Assembly: GCA_022835595.1 (NCBI GenBank)
Contig: BQUP01000007.1
Coordinates: forward strand, 248,001-312,000
Reading direction: 5' to 3'
Source of the DNA: Cystobasidium ongulense
Lineage: Eukaryota; Basidiomycota; Cystobasidiomycetes; Cystobasidiales; Cystobasidiaceae
DNA: 64,000 bases
This document shows, piece after piece, positions 36,985 through 51,600 of this stretch. A program made the translations under genes and the position numbers. The notes beneath the pieces were generated by a model, which did no database searches, had not been told where the DNA came from, and worked only from the letters and a program-made list of their open reading frames with translations. Positions within the stretch are counted from its first letter, which is position 1. Every line of letters starts with the position of its first letter.

Positions 36985-37725
36985 ATGAGCAGCAGCACTG
37001 CGGCTGGGATAGACGAGTTGATAACAGTGAGATACGCTCAAGAAGCTGCGCATCTACTTCAGCCCATATGGGGAAACCCAGAGCTCGCAAGAGTGCAGAC
37101 CCTTCGTGCTCAAGAGCTCGAGCAGAACCTGGGCCATAGTGACAGGAAGAAGCTGTGCAACAACAGCGCACAAGCATGTAGCTTCTGTGGAGCCTTGATG
37201 CTACCTGGTTGGACAGGATGCATGCAATTAGATACCGTCAAACGAGGACGACGGACAAGGAAGCGAGAGGCAGGCGATGGCCGAAGACGAAATCGCGTTG
37301 TCTGGACATGCAAAGCTTGCGGATGTGCTACAACCCAGTCTGGCTCTGATCCCAATACGAAGTCCAAGTTCAGGCCAGTCAAGAAGCATAAACCTCTGAG
37401 TACCTTGTTCGCGCAGGCAGCTAGCCTTCCCAGTCCTAGCCTTTTGAAACAGCAAAGTGCGCCGACGCCTGCGCCACAGGCTGCAGCAGTCCCAGGACGT
37501 TCCACAGTACCCACTACAGCAGTGGTATCGAAGCAGACACCGCTACCAGTAAAGGCCTTGAAGGTCGAACCGTCTTCGTCTCTCACTGCTGCCAGCCAGA
37601 AGAAGAAGCGCTCGAAACGCGAAGGCCTGCAAGCGATGCTGCAAGCGAAGAAGGAGCAGGATGAGAAGGCAAAGCAAGCTGCAGGTTCACTTGGCTTGAG
37701 CAGCTTCCTGAAAGGTCTGCAATGA
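36985..37725 (+). CDS. RNase P / MRP protein subunit of the Rpr2/Rpp21/Snm1 family
   Basis: This is a small zinc-binding subunit of RNase P (tRNA 5' processing) or RNase MRP (rRNA processing). It is a single exon of 246 codons. The N-terminal half is helical. A zinc site follows: CSFCGALMLPGWTGCMQL with CxxC, then VVWTCKACGC with a second CxxC after a basic insert (RGRRTRKREAG). This matches the CxxC ... CxxC layout of Rpr2 and Snm1. The C-terminal half is low in complexity, Ala/Pro-rich, and ends with a basic helix (KKKRSKREGLQAMLQAKK) and SLGLSSFLKGL, an end common in fungal Snm1-like proteins. Sequence alone does not settle Rpr2 versus Snm1. Confidence 0.82.
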   Translation: MSSSTAAGIDELITVRYAQEAAHLLQPIWGNPELARVQTLRAQELEQNLGHSDRKKLCNNSAQACSFCGALMLPGWTGCMQLDTVKRGRRTRKREAGDGRRRNRVVWTCKACGCATTQSGSDPNTKSKFRPVKKHKPLSTLFAQAASLPSPSLLKQQSAPTPAPQAAAVPGRSTVPTTAVVSKQTPLPVKALKVEPSSSLTAASQKKKRSKREGLQAMLQAKKEQDEKAKQAAGSLGLSSFLKGLQ

Positions 37726-38265
37726 TGCAGATGGATGGGAGCCCAAAGCCAAATCCGGTTCTTCCCTGTCCAACTTTGCTGCTCTTTATCGCGCCTCCGC
37801 TGTCTCCAGTGTCCAAGGCTTGCCAAGAAGTGATGATCAAATCGCTAATGATTGCATGGCAAACACAACAGAAGCCTTGAAGAAGCGAAACAGCGTTGAA
37901 AGCTTTTGTGCTACCGTACGTAAACATCTACTTTCCTCTTCGGTCGGCTCTTGTTCAAGACAATCCAAACCAGGCTTGTCATTGCGCAGCCTGAGTCTCC
38001 TCCTCAAAGTCAATAAAACCAAGCTTCCCGCTTCTCACCCAACGTTTGTCTGGGAGGTCATCCATTCGTAGCAGCAACTCAAGGATTCCCCAGACTTGCT
38101 GGCCAATATCTGGCTTTACCCAAGCTTGGAAGAGGGATCATCCGAAACAACACTCAAAACAAGGTGTAACTTATCGCTTCCCTTGGACCGGTTAGCCTTT
38201 CCTTCCTTCCATCATTGTTCCGCTACACACTACTACACATCATTATACACCAAAAACCGTCAGTC
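37726..38265. promoter_or_regulatory. intergenic region upstream of the lipase-like gene
   Basis: These 540 bp lie between two forward genes. They include the 3' UTR of the upstream gene and the promoter of the lipase-like gene, with a pyrimidine-rich part at about 38200-38230. No gene was seen. Confidence 0.3.
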
Positions 38266-39804
38266 ATGTACGGTCATATGCGCTACAAGGCCACACTCAC
38301 AGCTCTGCTGGCTGCGGTCGCAAAGGTTTCGGCTCAGGAGGATGACTCCAATGCGGTTTGGCATAACCGGTACCAGTAAGCATCCCATCGAAGTTCACTT
38401 TCTATGCTCTTCACCCGCTTACCCCCCATCCTCAGTGCCATCTTGGCCATGTCAGCATACGGTGATGTAAGTACAATCTTGAGCCGCAGCAAGTATCGCG
38501 CAGGATGCAGACATACTAACCTAGTTTTGTGTGTCTCCATCTATACAGTATGCTGGACTGTGTCCCCAAACCTTTACCGACGCGTCAATGCGGGAAAACT
38601 TCCCGAATACCGATTTAGCATCCTGGGATATCATTGAATCCTTCGGGCCAACGCCAAGCGGAGCCCAGGGTTTCACTGTACAAATCCCAGAAATGGACAA
38701 GGTTGTGCTCGTCTTCCGAGGTGATTACGCTATTGAAAACAATCTCACCGAAGATGTAACCTCATGGGATAGTCTCGGCCTTGGAGGCGCTTGTACCAAC
38801 TGCACGGTCAACGCCCTCGCTGCGCAGGCTTACCTTGAAGCAAGATCAGAAACAAACAATTGGGCCTTGTCTCGAGCTCGCGTTGAAGAGACTGGATTAG
38901 AATACTCCATTACTGGCCATGGCTTCGGCGGTATGCTATCACTGATCGCTTCCGTTGATCTTGGCTGGGCCGGCGTTTGCAGATGGTGCGTCTGGCTTCA
39001 AGCGAATCAGGTGGCTCAGAGGCTGATCTGATGATATACTGGTACATCCTCCAGGTCACACAATTATGGCACGCCCAGAACCTTCAACCAAGCCGGTGTA
39101 GACTTTTACACCCGTCTCTTCCAAGGTGTTTCAGGCGAAAGAGGAGTAGCCAATAGCGATCCCATTCCAGAAATCATCCCAGCTGGTCCAAATTATGCTC
39201 ACACCGGCACAAGTTCGTTCATTCGTTCCCTCTCTTTCGCCATATGCACGCACTCCACTAATGACTCGCTTCGTTTCTACCAGCCTTCTACTACCACGGC
39301 TACAACCAAGTCACACACATGACCATGGTCGTCTGTAGAAACAATCCCGCCGCCGCAGAATGTGCTCCACCACAGCCGTACGATGAGGTCGACCACTACT
39401 TTTACTTCTCAAATGTAAGTACTCGCGTAATATTGCATTGCCTCAGACCTAAACACTCACAACCTTGCACTTTACCTACAGGTGCGACAATGCGGTCAAG
39501 GAAGATGGAGGGAGAACAGAGAGGCCAATCGCCAGTTCATCGCTTCTCAAGCCGGATCGTAAGCAACAGAAATCCAGTCCTATGACCATGTTAGCGGGTC
39601 ACTGATTCCTCGTTCTTTGACTTCCGCAGAAACAGCACTGTCAACCCTACTATTGGTGCTAACTCGACAAGTGCTACCACCACTGCCATTACCCGCCCAA
39701 CGGCAGTCAGCAACGCCGCCTACGCAATCTCAGAAGGCTTCACCGGACTTCGTTCATACCTCAACTCTCTGGTGGGTGATAGCGAGAATCGCCGCCGCGT
39801 GTAG
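38266..39804 (+). CDS. secreted class-3 lipase-like protein, catalytic Ser replaced by Gly
   Basis: This has the alpha/beta-hydrolase fold of fungal class-3 (Rhizomucor-type) lipases. It begins with a signal peptide (HMRYKATLTALLAAVAKVSA). Seven or so exons include a 31-nt one (38436-38466). Conserved parts are LVFRGD (fungal lipase strand with oxyanion loop), YGTPRTFNQAGVDFY, NSDPIPEIIP (the catalytic Asp region), and HYFYFSN near the His region. The nucleophile elbow reads ITGHGFGGMLS, where active lipases have GHSLGG. The Ser codon is a Gly codon (GGC at about 38932) inside one exon with no nearby splice site. The protein is therefore probably not an active lipase, unless it is a sequencing error. 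It ends with a Ser/Thr/Asn-rich tail. Confidence 0.85.
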
Positions 39805-40112
39805 TTCAAAATGGAGTCTGGTTATCGACGATGAACCAGGACGACCACTGCTCCTTCCGGGCTCATCTTACTTTAGATATTCACTAGTAGCGTCTCCATT
39901 TCGCTTTCATGCTTATATACGTCGCAACTTTCATTTGGACCTTTCGCCGTTTACAAAGGACAATATAGCTTTTCGTTATCAAACGCAATCATAACACAAC
40001 CGTGTGCATGATCACCAGTCTGCAACACACCTCCCTTAGGGCTTGTTCGTGCTGCCGCATTGCCTGTTGCCTTGCGCTTCTATCGATTGCGCATCTATAG
40101 AGTCTGCTATCT
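39805..40112. other. convergent intergenic region, lipase-like / OYE
   Basis: These 308 bp lie between two 3' ends. Nothing was recognised. Confidence 0.3.
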
Positions 40113-41726
<1,614 letters not shown>

Positions 41727-42177
41727 GATGATGGTACTGTTCGAGGAGGAGACGAGTATACAGACACTCTTTTTGTTCTATGCACAAATGGTGAGAAGGT
41801 GTCTGTCTACAAACATCCTAATTGTGTACTGTTCTGGACTGATCTGCTTTATCCGTCCAGGTACACCGGAAAATGCAGCCGGAGAATGAGTAAGAAGCCT
41901 CGGCGGCACCTGGTGTCATCGGCAAGCATGCGAAACCGTAGTTGCTTTTCGCGCCTCTGCAGCAAGTCGCACTAGCCCTTATCCAGTTGACACCGATGGC
42001 AGATCAATCAGATTGCCTTGCCACTGGTGTGAGGAGCATTTGGAAAAGTCTTTATTGCGTCATAGACTGAATCAACCCAGACCAAACTCCCATTACACAG
42101 GACTATTAAGAAAGGATGGTGGGAAGAAAGGTAAAAAAGATCACGTGAAACTAACGCGAGGAGGCGATCTTTATAAC
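41727..42177. promoter_or_regulatory. upstream region of the OYE gene
   Basis: These 451 bp lie between the OYE start and the 3' end of the ACS permease. They contain a TCACGTGA E-box at 42141-42148. The forward frame 41541-41975 crosses the OYE start in antisense and has no support. Confidence 0.35.
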
Positions 42178-44650
42178 TTATAACTCGTAGCGATATAGTG
42201 GCGAGTCGTTACCCATGTCGTCTAATTGCTCTTGGGTGTACTTGGAGTAGATCTCGTCTTCGGTCAATGCGTCGCGCTTGCGATTGATGCTGCGAAGGTG
42301 GAAGTAAAGGCCTATAGCCGTCAATTGAGCGATGATGTTGACAGCAATAGCAATTCCGTAGCCAGTAAAGTAGCGAGGTGCTTCGCGGGAAAGAAAGATA
42401 TTAGATCCAGGTATACCTCCGAGACTCCCCATAGCAATTTGGATACTGTTGATGTTGCATGGAAGGACATAATCAGGGAAGATTCCAACGATTTTCCACC
42501 GCTTTTGCTTACCCCAGAACTATACCTCTCTTCCATTCTCCAGCGTTGTTATTACCACAGAATGAGATGACAGCGGGTACACTGAAAACTCCCAGTTCCG
42601 TTAGTCTAGCGTTTTGAATGCGAGTCGGTTTCTATCGCTTACCTAGAATAGTTACCCATCTAGAGTTGGATAAAACGAGTCAGCATCCATCATCGCCATT
42701 TCACGAACCGTCTTTGCTCACAGCAATGAGGAAGACACCGAAGAGCGTCAACCCTGGAAGGCGGGGACGCGGTGTGACGATGCAGAGTATCAAGCCAAGC
42801 AATGAAACGGAATCTAGGCAAACCACGGCTAGTCAGATTCTGCCATTCCCCGCTATAACCTGGCACTCACATGGGATAATGATGTATCTGACACGCCTTT
42901 CGGTCTTATCTTGGATGTAAGCGACCGTAAGAGTCTAAGGAGGGTGGGGTCAGTGAAAAGCATAATAGCCACAAGCTATCCGTTCTGTACTAACCGTAAG
43001 GAAGGCAGCAAAGTAGACTGGAATCGTCATGAGCTGAGCGTTGGCATTCGTGTATCCAAGCTGTCGAATAATAGTTGGAAGTGCGAAAGACATGCCATAA
43101 GTGGAAAGGCCGCCACCGAAGAAAGTTAAGCCATAAGCCCAGGTCTTCCAGTCGCGGAAAGCCTGATGTAGATATCTCCATTCGAAAGGTCCCTTGTCTT
43201 TGCCCATTCTGTCGTATTTGATACGCTTTGTCAAGTATCGGCGCTCGTCTGCATTCAACCATTTTGCTCCCATGATGTCGTCCGTGAGAAGGAAAGGTGT
43301 GAGAGGTGCAATGCACACTGTAGCGATACCTTCACTGTTGTATAAATAAACGAGCAGGTCAGGGTCGGCTTCAGACGTCAAGGGGATATGCCTTACATGA
43401 TGAAGCTGGATAACGAGCGCATATGCATCAATTTAAGCTGGCTCATACAGCAGGTGTTGCAATTGAAGATACTCACATCCATCTCCACCCTCGTAAGCCT
43501 GCCACACCGTCTGTTGCCCCGGAACGTCAGTGAATTGCTCCCGATTTTGTGAAGCTCTCAATACTGACCCATTTTTGCTGCAATGCAAATGTCAGTTTCT
43601 GGATGCTTTCTTACCATCTCGGACAAGGGGAAGGGCACTCACCAATAGCAAAGGCGAGCAGACCGCTGAAAGAACCAGATAAACTGGCACTAGCATAAAG
43701 CCAGGCAACCCGGCGACCCCTGTAGGAGTGAAGCGAGAGGTCAGAATCTAGGTGGCTATCGAGTATGGCTTGGAGACATACATCTCGTTCCTGAGATACC
43801 AGTTAGATAGAATATAAATGGCAGCTGGGAAGAAGCCGGCTTCGGTAATGCCCTGAGAAACATGGCGAGTAAGCCGGGCGCGCCGATTGTATATATAATT
43901 CACATTACGCACCAGGAATGCACGAGTGATAAGTAGGCCAGCATAATTCTGTGTGATTCCTTGCAGAGTCATTACAATTCCCTAGATGAATATCGATGTC
44001 AGCAAGTTTGCGTTCTCCTGTAGATGGCGGCTTCAAAGTACCCATGACACCACTGTGGATGGAGGAATATCAGCCAAAATTTTGCGTGTTGTATGAAAGG
44101 TGCAGTCTTACTGATGAGAGGAATCCAGCGTGTCGGGCGGAGTATCTTAAGCATGATGTTCGACGGCATCTCGAAAGGTACATCTGCCTCAAGCATGTCA
44201 GCCAAGGTCGCCTTTCCATAGTCAATAGTTGGCAAGTGCTTACAGAAGAAGAAGAAAATAGTTAGACACCAAGAATATTGCTGTGGAGTAATCCCGAGGT
44301 CGAGCTCTAATCCCTCCAGTCTCGCATTTCCGATATTGCTGCGGTCTGAAAAATGGCGACTTAGCTCCAACAGGGCTTAGAAAGTAAAGTGTGTGAGTTG
44401 ACTAACCGATAAAGGAGACCAAGTAGAGCAGAATCAAGATGGGGAGGATACGGAAGTCCATCTTACGCATGAGTTTTGCTTTCTGAGGGCTGGCCTTGAA
44501 GTTCTCGATGAATTCAATGTCTGCTGCGGTGACCGGGGCATCATGATCAATAGGATCTGAGGGAGAATGTTCAAGGTCTTCTTGTCGTCCGATAGTCTCT
44601 TTCGAGTCCTCCAAGCCCTTCTCAGGCAGGGCTTCTGATCTGGATGCCAT
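42178..44650 (-). CDS. MFS permease, ACS family (allantoate / nicotinate type)
   Basis: This is an anion:cation symporter of the kind that includes yeast Dal5 and Tna1, and imports small carboxylate nutrients or vitamins. The first exon starts MASRSEALPEKGLED and has KMDFRILPILILLYLVSFIG. It is followed by RSNIGNARLEGLELDLGI, FEMPSNIMLKILRPTRWIP (the EIPSN-like motif), GITEAGFFPAAIYILSNWY, RGWRWMFIMEGIATVC, and the central loop with NADERRYLTKR. After FFGGGLSTYGMSFALPTI the later helices are spread over small exons. The C-terminus is KYTQEQLDDMGNDSPLYRYEL, typical of fungal ACS members. It has about ten exons. The substrate is not deducible. Confidence 0.9.
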
Positions 44651-45698
44651 TTTGCTATGCCTATCGGCTAGATTATATAGCCAGTGCTCTGTAGTGGATG
44701 TCCAGAATGGTCAAGATCCGTTTCCTGTGAGGTGGAGACCTGTCTTGATAATCTGCAAAGGAAACTGACAGGCAAGAAGTGTTGCTGCGCTAGAGTCCAG
44801 ATATTTACGGGAAAGAGGTAAGCACAACCGAAAACAAAAGCAGACGGCTTTTGCGGCTTCTGACTCTGGGAAAAGGAAAGTGGGGCACCAGACGTCGGAA
44901 AAAGAGGCTATACAGCCCTCAGCCGGATTTCAGATAGAGTCCTTTTGAGGCACAGAAGTGTGCCGAATGAGAATCCGGATGTAGCAAGAAAAAAGCACCG
45001 CAAGATGCCGAACAGCTTTCTGCCAAGAACACGGCCGTACGGTATCCACTTAACGTATCCGACGATTGATGCCAGCCAGCTTTCGAGGTTGCCAGAACAG
45101 TCGCATGCATTGCAGACAAGCACTCTGGGACTTCTAGAGACAGATTAACGAATGCAAGCATACAGACATGCTTGTGCTTGTCTTGAGGTGGTGTCGACAA
45201 CGACGGCATGCTTGAATTGAGCAGATGACAAGCCCGAAATTGCAGAGTTTCCCGCGAAGATTTTCGGCTTTTCTGGCCGGCTCTGGCTTCGTCTTCGCTT
45301 GACCATCCTGATTGTCGGTGCTCAAAGAAGCCACACGAGTAGGAGTAGGTAGTTTGTGGTGTAGACTTCCTGTCGACTCTGGTACAGCCAGACTCAGCAA
45401 CCGCAAGCTCAACTTTGAGGCGACCAGTGGCATTTTGGCCAGTCATTTTCACGACAACGTTGAACTAGACTTTACTTCCTATCTCGCGAAGTGCTCGCTC
45501 TGACACTGAAGAGAGAGACAGAGGGAGAGCTCACCGACAGCTAGAAGCTGCCAGGGTTGTTACACAACGCCAGTCTGGTGCCTTGCCAGCTATCTTTTTC
45601 TTTCGATTGCGCACTCCAATATAGTTGACTATGATACAAGTACGAAACTTTGATGTTTAATGAAGACTTTCAATTTGCTCTCTAGTTTCCTGATTAAG
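44651..45698. other. intergenic region between ACS permease and SSD1
   Basis: These 1048 bp lie 5' of the permease and 3' of SSD1. A reverse frame of 177 codons (44919-45452) is about what chance allows in a window of this size and has no recognisable domain. No repeat or RNA gene was seen. Confidence 0.3.
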
Positions 45699-48600
45699 CT
45701 AATTGAACGGATTGACGGCGAAGATCTTGAGCACTGGTGGGCAGACAGTCAAGTCCGAGCTGACAATGACTGGAACAGTCTGCAACTCCTTAATAGTTTG
45801 AATGGAGTGTCCACCACTAGTAGTCTCTACACCTTCGAATACTGGAGCAGCCTTCTTGATAGACTTGGCCTGTTGAGCAGACTTGGAAGCAGAAGGAGCG
45901 ACTTCAGGTACTTCGCCATCTTCAGCTTCGTCATCCTCGAAGAGAGCACTTTCGGCATTGGTCGACTGAGTGGATGATTCCATTAGGCGAGCATGCTGTT
46001 CTGCAGTCTCCTTGACGCGTTGAAGGTGCGGATCGCCACTGTTTTCGGCGAGGAACTTGATGACATCGACACCCTTCTTCCAGTAGAGCTGTAGGGTGTT
46101 GGATCGCTCATCATAGACGTGATTCTGGATAAGGAATCGTAATCAGTATTCCTTCTACGGAGCCGGGAATCACGGCAACGACTCACCTCAATTGGCATTT
46201 GATCAGCGTGAACACGCTTCTCAATACCGAATTCGCTAACGACAACATCGAAGGCCTGGTCGAGGACACCGATGACGGTAGCTTGACGCATGACAGGGCC
46301 ATACTTTTGGGTAAGGTCGGAAATCATGGTGCACAGGAACAAGTGCTGAGACGATTCTTGAGCTAATTTAGCGGCTGCCTTCTTGGTGTTGCAGTGCTGT
46401 GCGACCTTGGAAACAGCTTCTGGATCCATTAGGAAACGACCTTCAGGATCTGCGATGGTTGAACGCTAAATTAGTGCGCGCGGCAAACCGATTATTCGAG
46501 AAGGTTGACTTACTTTCGGATAGAGCTGCTTCAAGCTGTCTATGAACGATAACGTCCGCATATCTTCGAATTGGCGAGGTAAAGTGTGTGTAAATGGGTA
46601 TGTTAAGGGCATAATGATGATACTTGGCAATATCAAACATTCCAGAGCAAATATAACTAGCTCTAAGCATAGCTTTTGTAGCTAGCAATCTAAGTACCAA
46701 TTCTGGATCTTCCTTCGAAAGGGCATTGAAGGACTTCATCAAAGCGCCAGCTGAAGTAATATCGAAATCGAACCCTAATTTACCAGCTCGTTTGCCGAAT
46801 CCTTCTAATCTTCGCGCAATTGGCATTTCATGTCGTCGGAGGAGAGCTTGTTCTGGCAAGGCAGAAGCGATCTTCTGGGCGACAGCTTGATTGGCAGTAA
46901 GCATGAACTCCTCAATGAGGGAATGAGAATCCTTTCGGTCGTATACGACGCAATCGATAGGTCTTCCATCTTCATCGAGAGCAAAGGAAAGCTTGACATT
47001 GTCAATACGAAGAGCGCCGTTATCGAAACGACGAGCTCGCATCTCCTTCGCCATAGTCTGAGCAGAGAATCGATATCCATCAGTTCAAGCAAAGCAACGT
47101 TTTGACGATGTAACAGAACTCACATCAAGTTGCTTGATATCGTTAACAATGCCCTCCATATCATGATCATCATGGATAGTCAAATCTTCAGGTAGTTTAT
47201 CCTCATCAATAGCTTGTTGAGCCATGTTGTATGAGAGTTTAGCAGCTGATTTGATGACTGATTTGCCGAACCAGCTAGACAGTACTCTTCCATCCTTAGA
47301 CATTTTGAATACTGAACTGAAAGCTAGCCTTTCTTCGCCTGGTTGAAGTGAGCAGAGATCGCTACTCAGTGCTTCAGGTAGCATTGGGGATGCACGTTGA
47401 ACGAGATATACTGTTGTGCCTCTTCGTCGTGCTTCACGATCAAGAGCGGTGCTGAGGGGCAGCAGGTCAGCACAAACGTTCAAAGCTTTGGGTAAGAGGA
47501 CTTACTTCGGTTTAACAAAGTGCGAAACATCGGCAATATGAACACCAACTTCAAAAGTGCCATCATCGAGTTTATTGATATGCAAAGCATCATCGAGATC
47601 ACGAGCAGTATCAGGATCGATAGTAAAGACTCTGCATGATCTGAAATCCTTTCTTGCTTCTATTTCAGTTTGTGGGATGGCCCAAGGTGTAGGAGGGAGA
47701 CATTTTGCGACATTATCGGAGAAGCTGTAAATATATCAATATGAGACAAATCATCAGCATTCTCCATTTCTGTACTTTGTCAAAAAGGGACGTAAGCTTG
47801 ACTCACGTCTCATCTGTGAAGCCACAGTCTTTCAGGAGCGCATTACTCTCAGCTTCCAAATTTCCAATTTCTCCCAATTCTTCAACGAGGGAACCGAAAG
47901 GATGGAGTGAAGTGATCGGCCATCTCTTGATGCATGCTACGAATAGAGTATTGACATAATCATCTGGTCTATCGAGGAAACCAGAAGGAGCTTGGTCGGC
48001 CTGCGGTAATATAAAGAGCGCATATTAAGCTGAAAGAACACAATCGTCCAAGGCGCCAAGGGAACCTACTGGGATAGCGACCAGAGGGACTCGCTTATCG
48101 ACAGGCTTGAACCAAACGATCTTAGGTCTATTTCTCTGCTCATCGCCTCTGATATCGATTCCATCTCTTTCTCTTCTCTCAGCATCTAATTTAACAAGCC
48201 AAATTCAGCGTCAGCATTTGGTATCGTAGAGATTTGAGTATTGAGATAGGTAGGGTGATGCTCACCTTGTTTCTCCTTTGTAGCAGCACTAGAAGGTCTC
48301 AAAATACCCAGGGTACCAGCAAACAATTGACCAGCTTGTCTTTCGACAACAGCAATAACATGACCAGCATAAACAGGTTTAGAATCATCATTCAATTCTT
48401 GTTCATCGTCGAATAGAGTTAATCCTTGTCCTTCGACTTCAACATCATCTCGTTTTTTATCTTTAACTCTTAAAGCTTGTTGGAATTTAGGATCAAATGA
48501 AGTTGATTCTTCTTTTTTACGCTTCTTTTCTTCTTTTTCTTTCTTTGTTCTGTTTGGGATGAAGAGATATACAATTAATCGAGAGAAAGGTCAGCTTGAT

Positions 48601-51600
48601 AATCCAGAAGAATATGCAGAGTACTTCACTCACCCCCAAACTTCGTCAACATCCAACAGTTCAACAGCAACTACATCTCCTTCCAAAGCTCTATTTCTAT
48701 CCTTGCTACCACAGATGAAAACATCCGCATCAAGTACATCAGTAGAAACATAAGCATCTGATCTATTCCTTTTATTAACTCTGAGAATACCTATAACAAG
48801 TTTACCAGTTTGTAATAAAGGTGGAATAGAAGCAGCAGGTAAATACGGTGCGAACAAGGATTTACGTTGTTGTTGATTGTTGCCTCCACCTGGCCCGCTC
48901 TGCAATTGTTGCATTCCAAATGATGGAATTCTAGAATGACCTGCTGATGCTCTGAATTGTGATAATTGAAGTAACTGAGTTTGAGCTTGTGCTAGATCGG
49001 TGACTGTTGGCTGAGTGATGGGAACAGAGGACTGGGTGACTACATTGGAGTCTGCGAAGGGAGGAACAAGTCAGTTTCAGGAGATGCTAGGGAGCTTTCG
49101 CTAAATATAGTGAGAAGAACTCACTAGAACCCCAGCCAGCTAACGATCCAATAGAACCTCTAGATTCTCTCCTTCCATGACCATAAGCTCTGGCCGCTCT
49201 AGCTTGACCATGTACACCAGCACTTTCACTACCATCTTCCATGATATCAGCATTCTGCTGTTGCTGTTGTTGTCCCATACCATTTCCAGCAGTTTGACCT
49301 TGATTCTGACCTTGTTGTTGGGTAGGGTTATTCGACCCAGCAGGGAAAGAAAAAGCCATATTGATATTATTGTTATTTTCATTCCTTTTGTTAGCAGCTA
49401 CATTAACTGAATGTCTTCTTCCATGTCCTTTAGGTAATCCACCACCAGCACCACCTCCAATCGAAACAGATGCAGAAGAAGAGTGAGAAGAAGGAAGAGC
49501 GAATTGACCCATTGATCCAAATTGACCCATTGGTCCTGATGATGCTATTCCACCTATTCCAGAGATGGACTGAGATGGTCCTCTTCGGTGTGGTCTTCCA
49601 CCAGCACCGGTACTAGCAGCAGCAGGAGGCTGAGCATGTCCCTGCTGTCCTTGTGAAGCTCCAGACGGAGCATTCGAAGCTTCTCTAGCATGATGAAGAT
49701 GCGAGGCATTACCAGACAAAGGAGATGAGATCTGCGACTGTTGTTGTTGATGATGATGATGAACAGGTGAACCGCCAGCAACATGTTGAGCATGTAATTG
49801 AGGTGACATCTGAGCTTGAGCTTGAGCGAGTTGAGCAGCATGTAATTGCATTTCCTGGAATCTATTCATCAAATCTTGCTGTTGTTGTCTTAATTGATCA
49901 TATTGAGCTTGTAATGCCATCTGTTCAGCGATAAATTGATTTTGTCCTACGCCACCTCCTTGCATATTGTTATTGCCTGCTAGACCAGCGGCTAATGAAG
50001 CTAGATCAGGTTGAGAGCTAGATTGACTAAATCGAGGAGCTACACTTTGATTTTGTCCTTGTGTTTGTTGTTGAAGTGTATTTTGAGCACTCATCAAAGC
50101 CTGCAATTGAAGTTGTTGATTCTGTAAAGCTAGAGCAGCTTGTTGTTGTGGTGTAGTATTCTGTTGCTGTTGTTGTTGTTGTTGAATAGCTTGCTGTTGT
50201 AATTGCATCTGTTGCAACATGAGTAATTGAGCTTGCATTGGGTTTTGATGATTTTGAGTATTCAAGTTCATTCCACTTAGAGCAGCAGCTATAGCATTAG
50301 GATTATTGTAATCTATGAAACCTTGATTTCCTCCTCCAGCTAAGCCAGCTGCACCTTGCATGTTGGCAGCATTCATACCAGCTAATAAACTAGCGAAATC
50401 AACTGGATTATTAGAATTCATAGGAGATTGATTACCTCCATTATTATTGGTCGAACCAGTCTGGGAAGGAGGGGTACCACCATTATTAACACCAATACCT
50501 TTATTGAAAACGTTATGAAAATTTTGCCATTCAGGAGTGTTCATATTGATTGAATATGGATTATGCTGATTTCCGATCTGCGACTGGGGAGTTTGAATGG
50601 GCGATCCGAATGGGTTGCCAGTGGATGATGTATTGTTAGTCGTGTTGTTGTTTGTAGTAGAAGAGGTGAATGGTCCTCCCGCATGCTGCATTCCCGCTGC
50701 TGCTTGCGCTTGTGCTTGCTGCTGCAGTGAATGGGGCGATTGAGGCATCGCGTGCTGCGACTGCTGGCGATGACGCCCCGGCGATGTGAGACCGGCAGCA
50801 GCAAAGGTCGCTACTTGCGGAGTGATGAGTACTTCGTGCTCTACTTCACCTAGAGCAGACAGGGCACCAGGTTGGAATCCACCTGCGTTTGGGTTGAGCG
50901 TGGAGGTGGTGGATGATTGCGATTGAGCGGCAGCTGACGAGGCGGCAGCAGGAGAGCTCGAGTTGCCAGCGCCAGACGCCGAGGATGAGCGCAGACGTGC
51001 AGTCGAGGTGACTGGTGATGCGCGTGCAGAGGGCGAGGGTATGGAATCGCTCCCAGCAGACGGCATTGTGCGTATGAGTTCCTGCAGCGATGTGAGTGCA
51101 GCTTCGGGGTTATTGTTGCGCGATGAGCCTGTGGAGGCTGTGGGGGACGACGCGGACTGCTGCTGTTGGTAAGAGGGAGTGCGCGATCCAGTGCGTGAGA
51201 GCGACGATGATTGGGTTCTCGGCGTGGTGGGGGACGAAGCGAGATGTCGATGGTGAAGAGGGTTGTGGGTGCTGGAACTTGCAGAGTTGCCGTTCAGGCC
51301 ATTGCCACCAGCAGCACCACTGCTCGGGATGGACGAGGAGGAAGGATTGCGCCGGCTAAAGGAAGGCGAGGATGTGCGCGATGTCGAGGACGTATACTTG
51401 ACTGGCGATGATGGCCTTGAATGGGTAGACGAAGTCGTCGAATAGCTCGCGGTCATGGGCGATGAGGACGACGACGCGGTTGCAAAGCGCGATGCAGATG
51501 CGCCCGATGGAGGAGGAGGAGTGCCATTGCTCACCGACACGGGCGAGAGGAGTGCTTTGCCGGGTGTGGATGAAGGCGGCTTCTCTGATGTCGGCGTGGA

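Noticed and set aside
44919-45452. 177-codon reverse frame between ACS permease and SSD1
   Set aside because: This length is expected by chance about once in this window, and there is no domain, splice or codon support.
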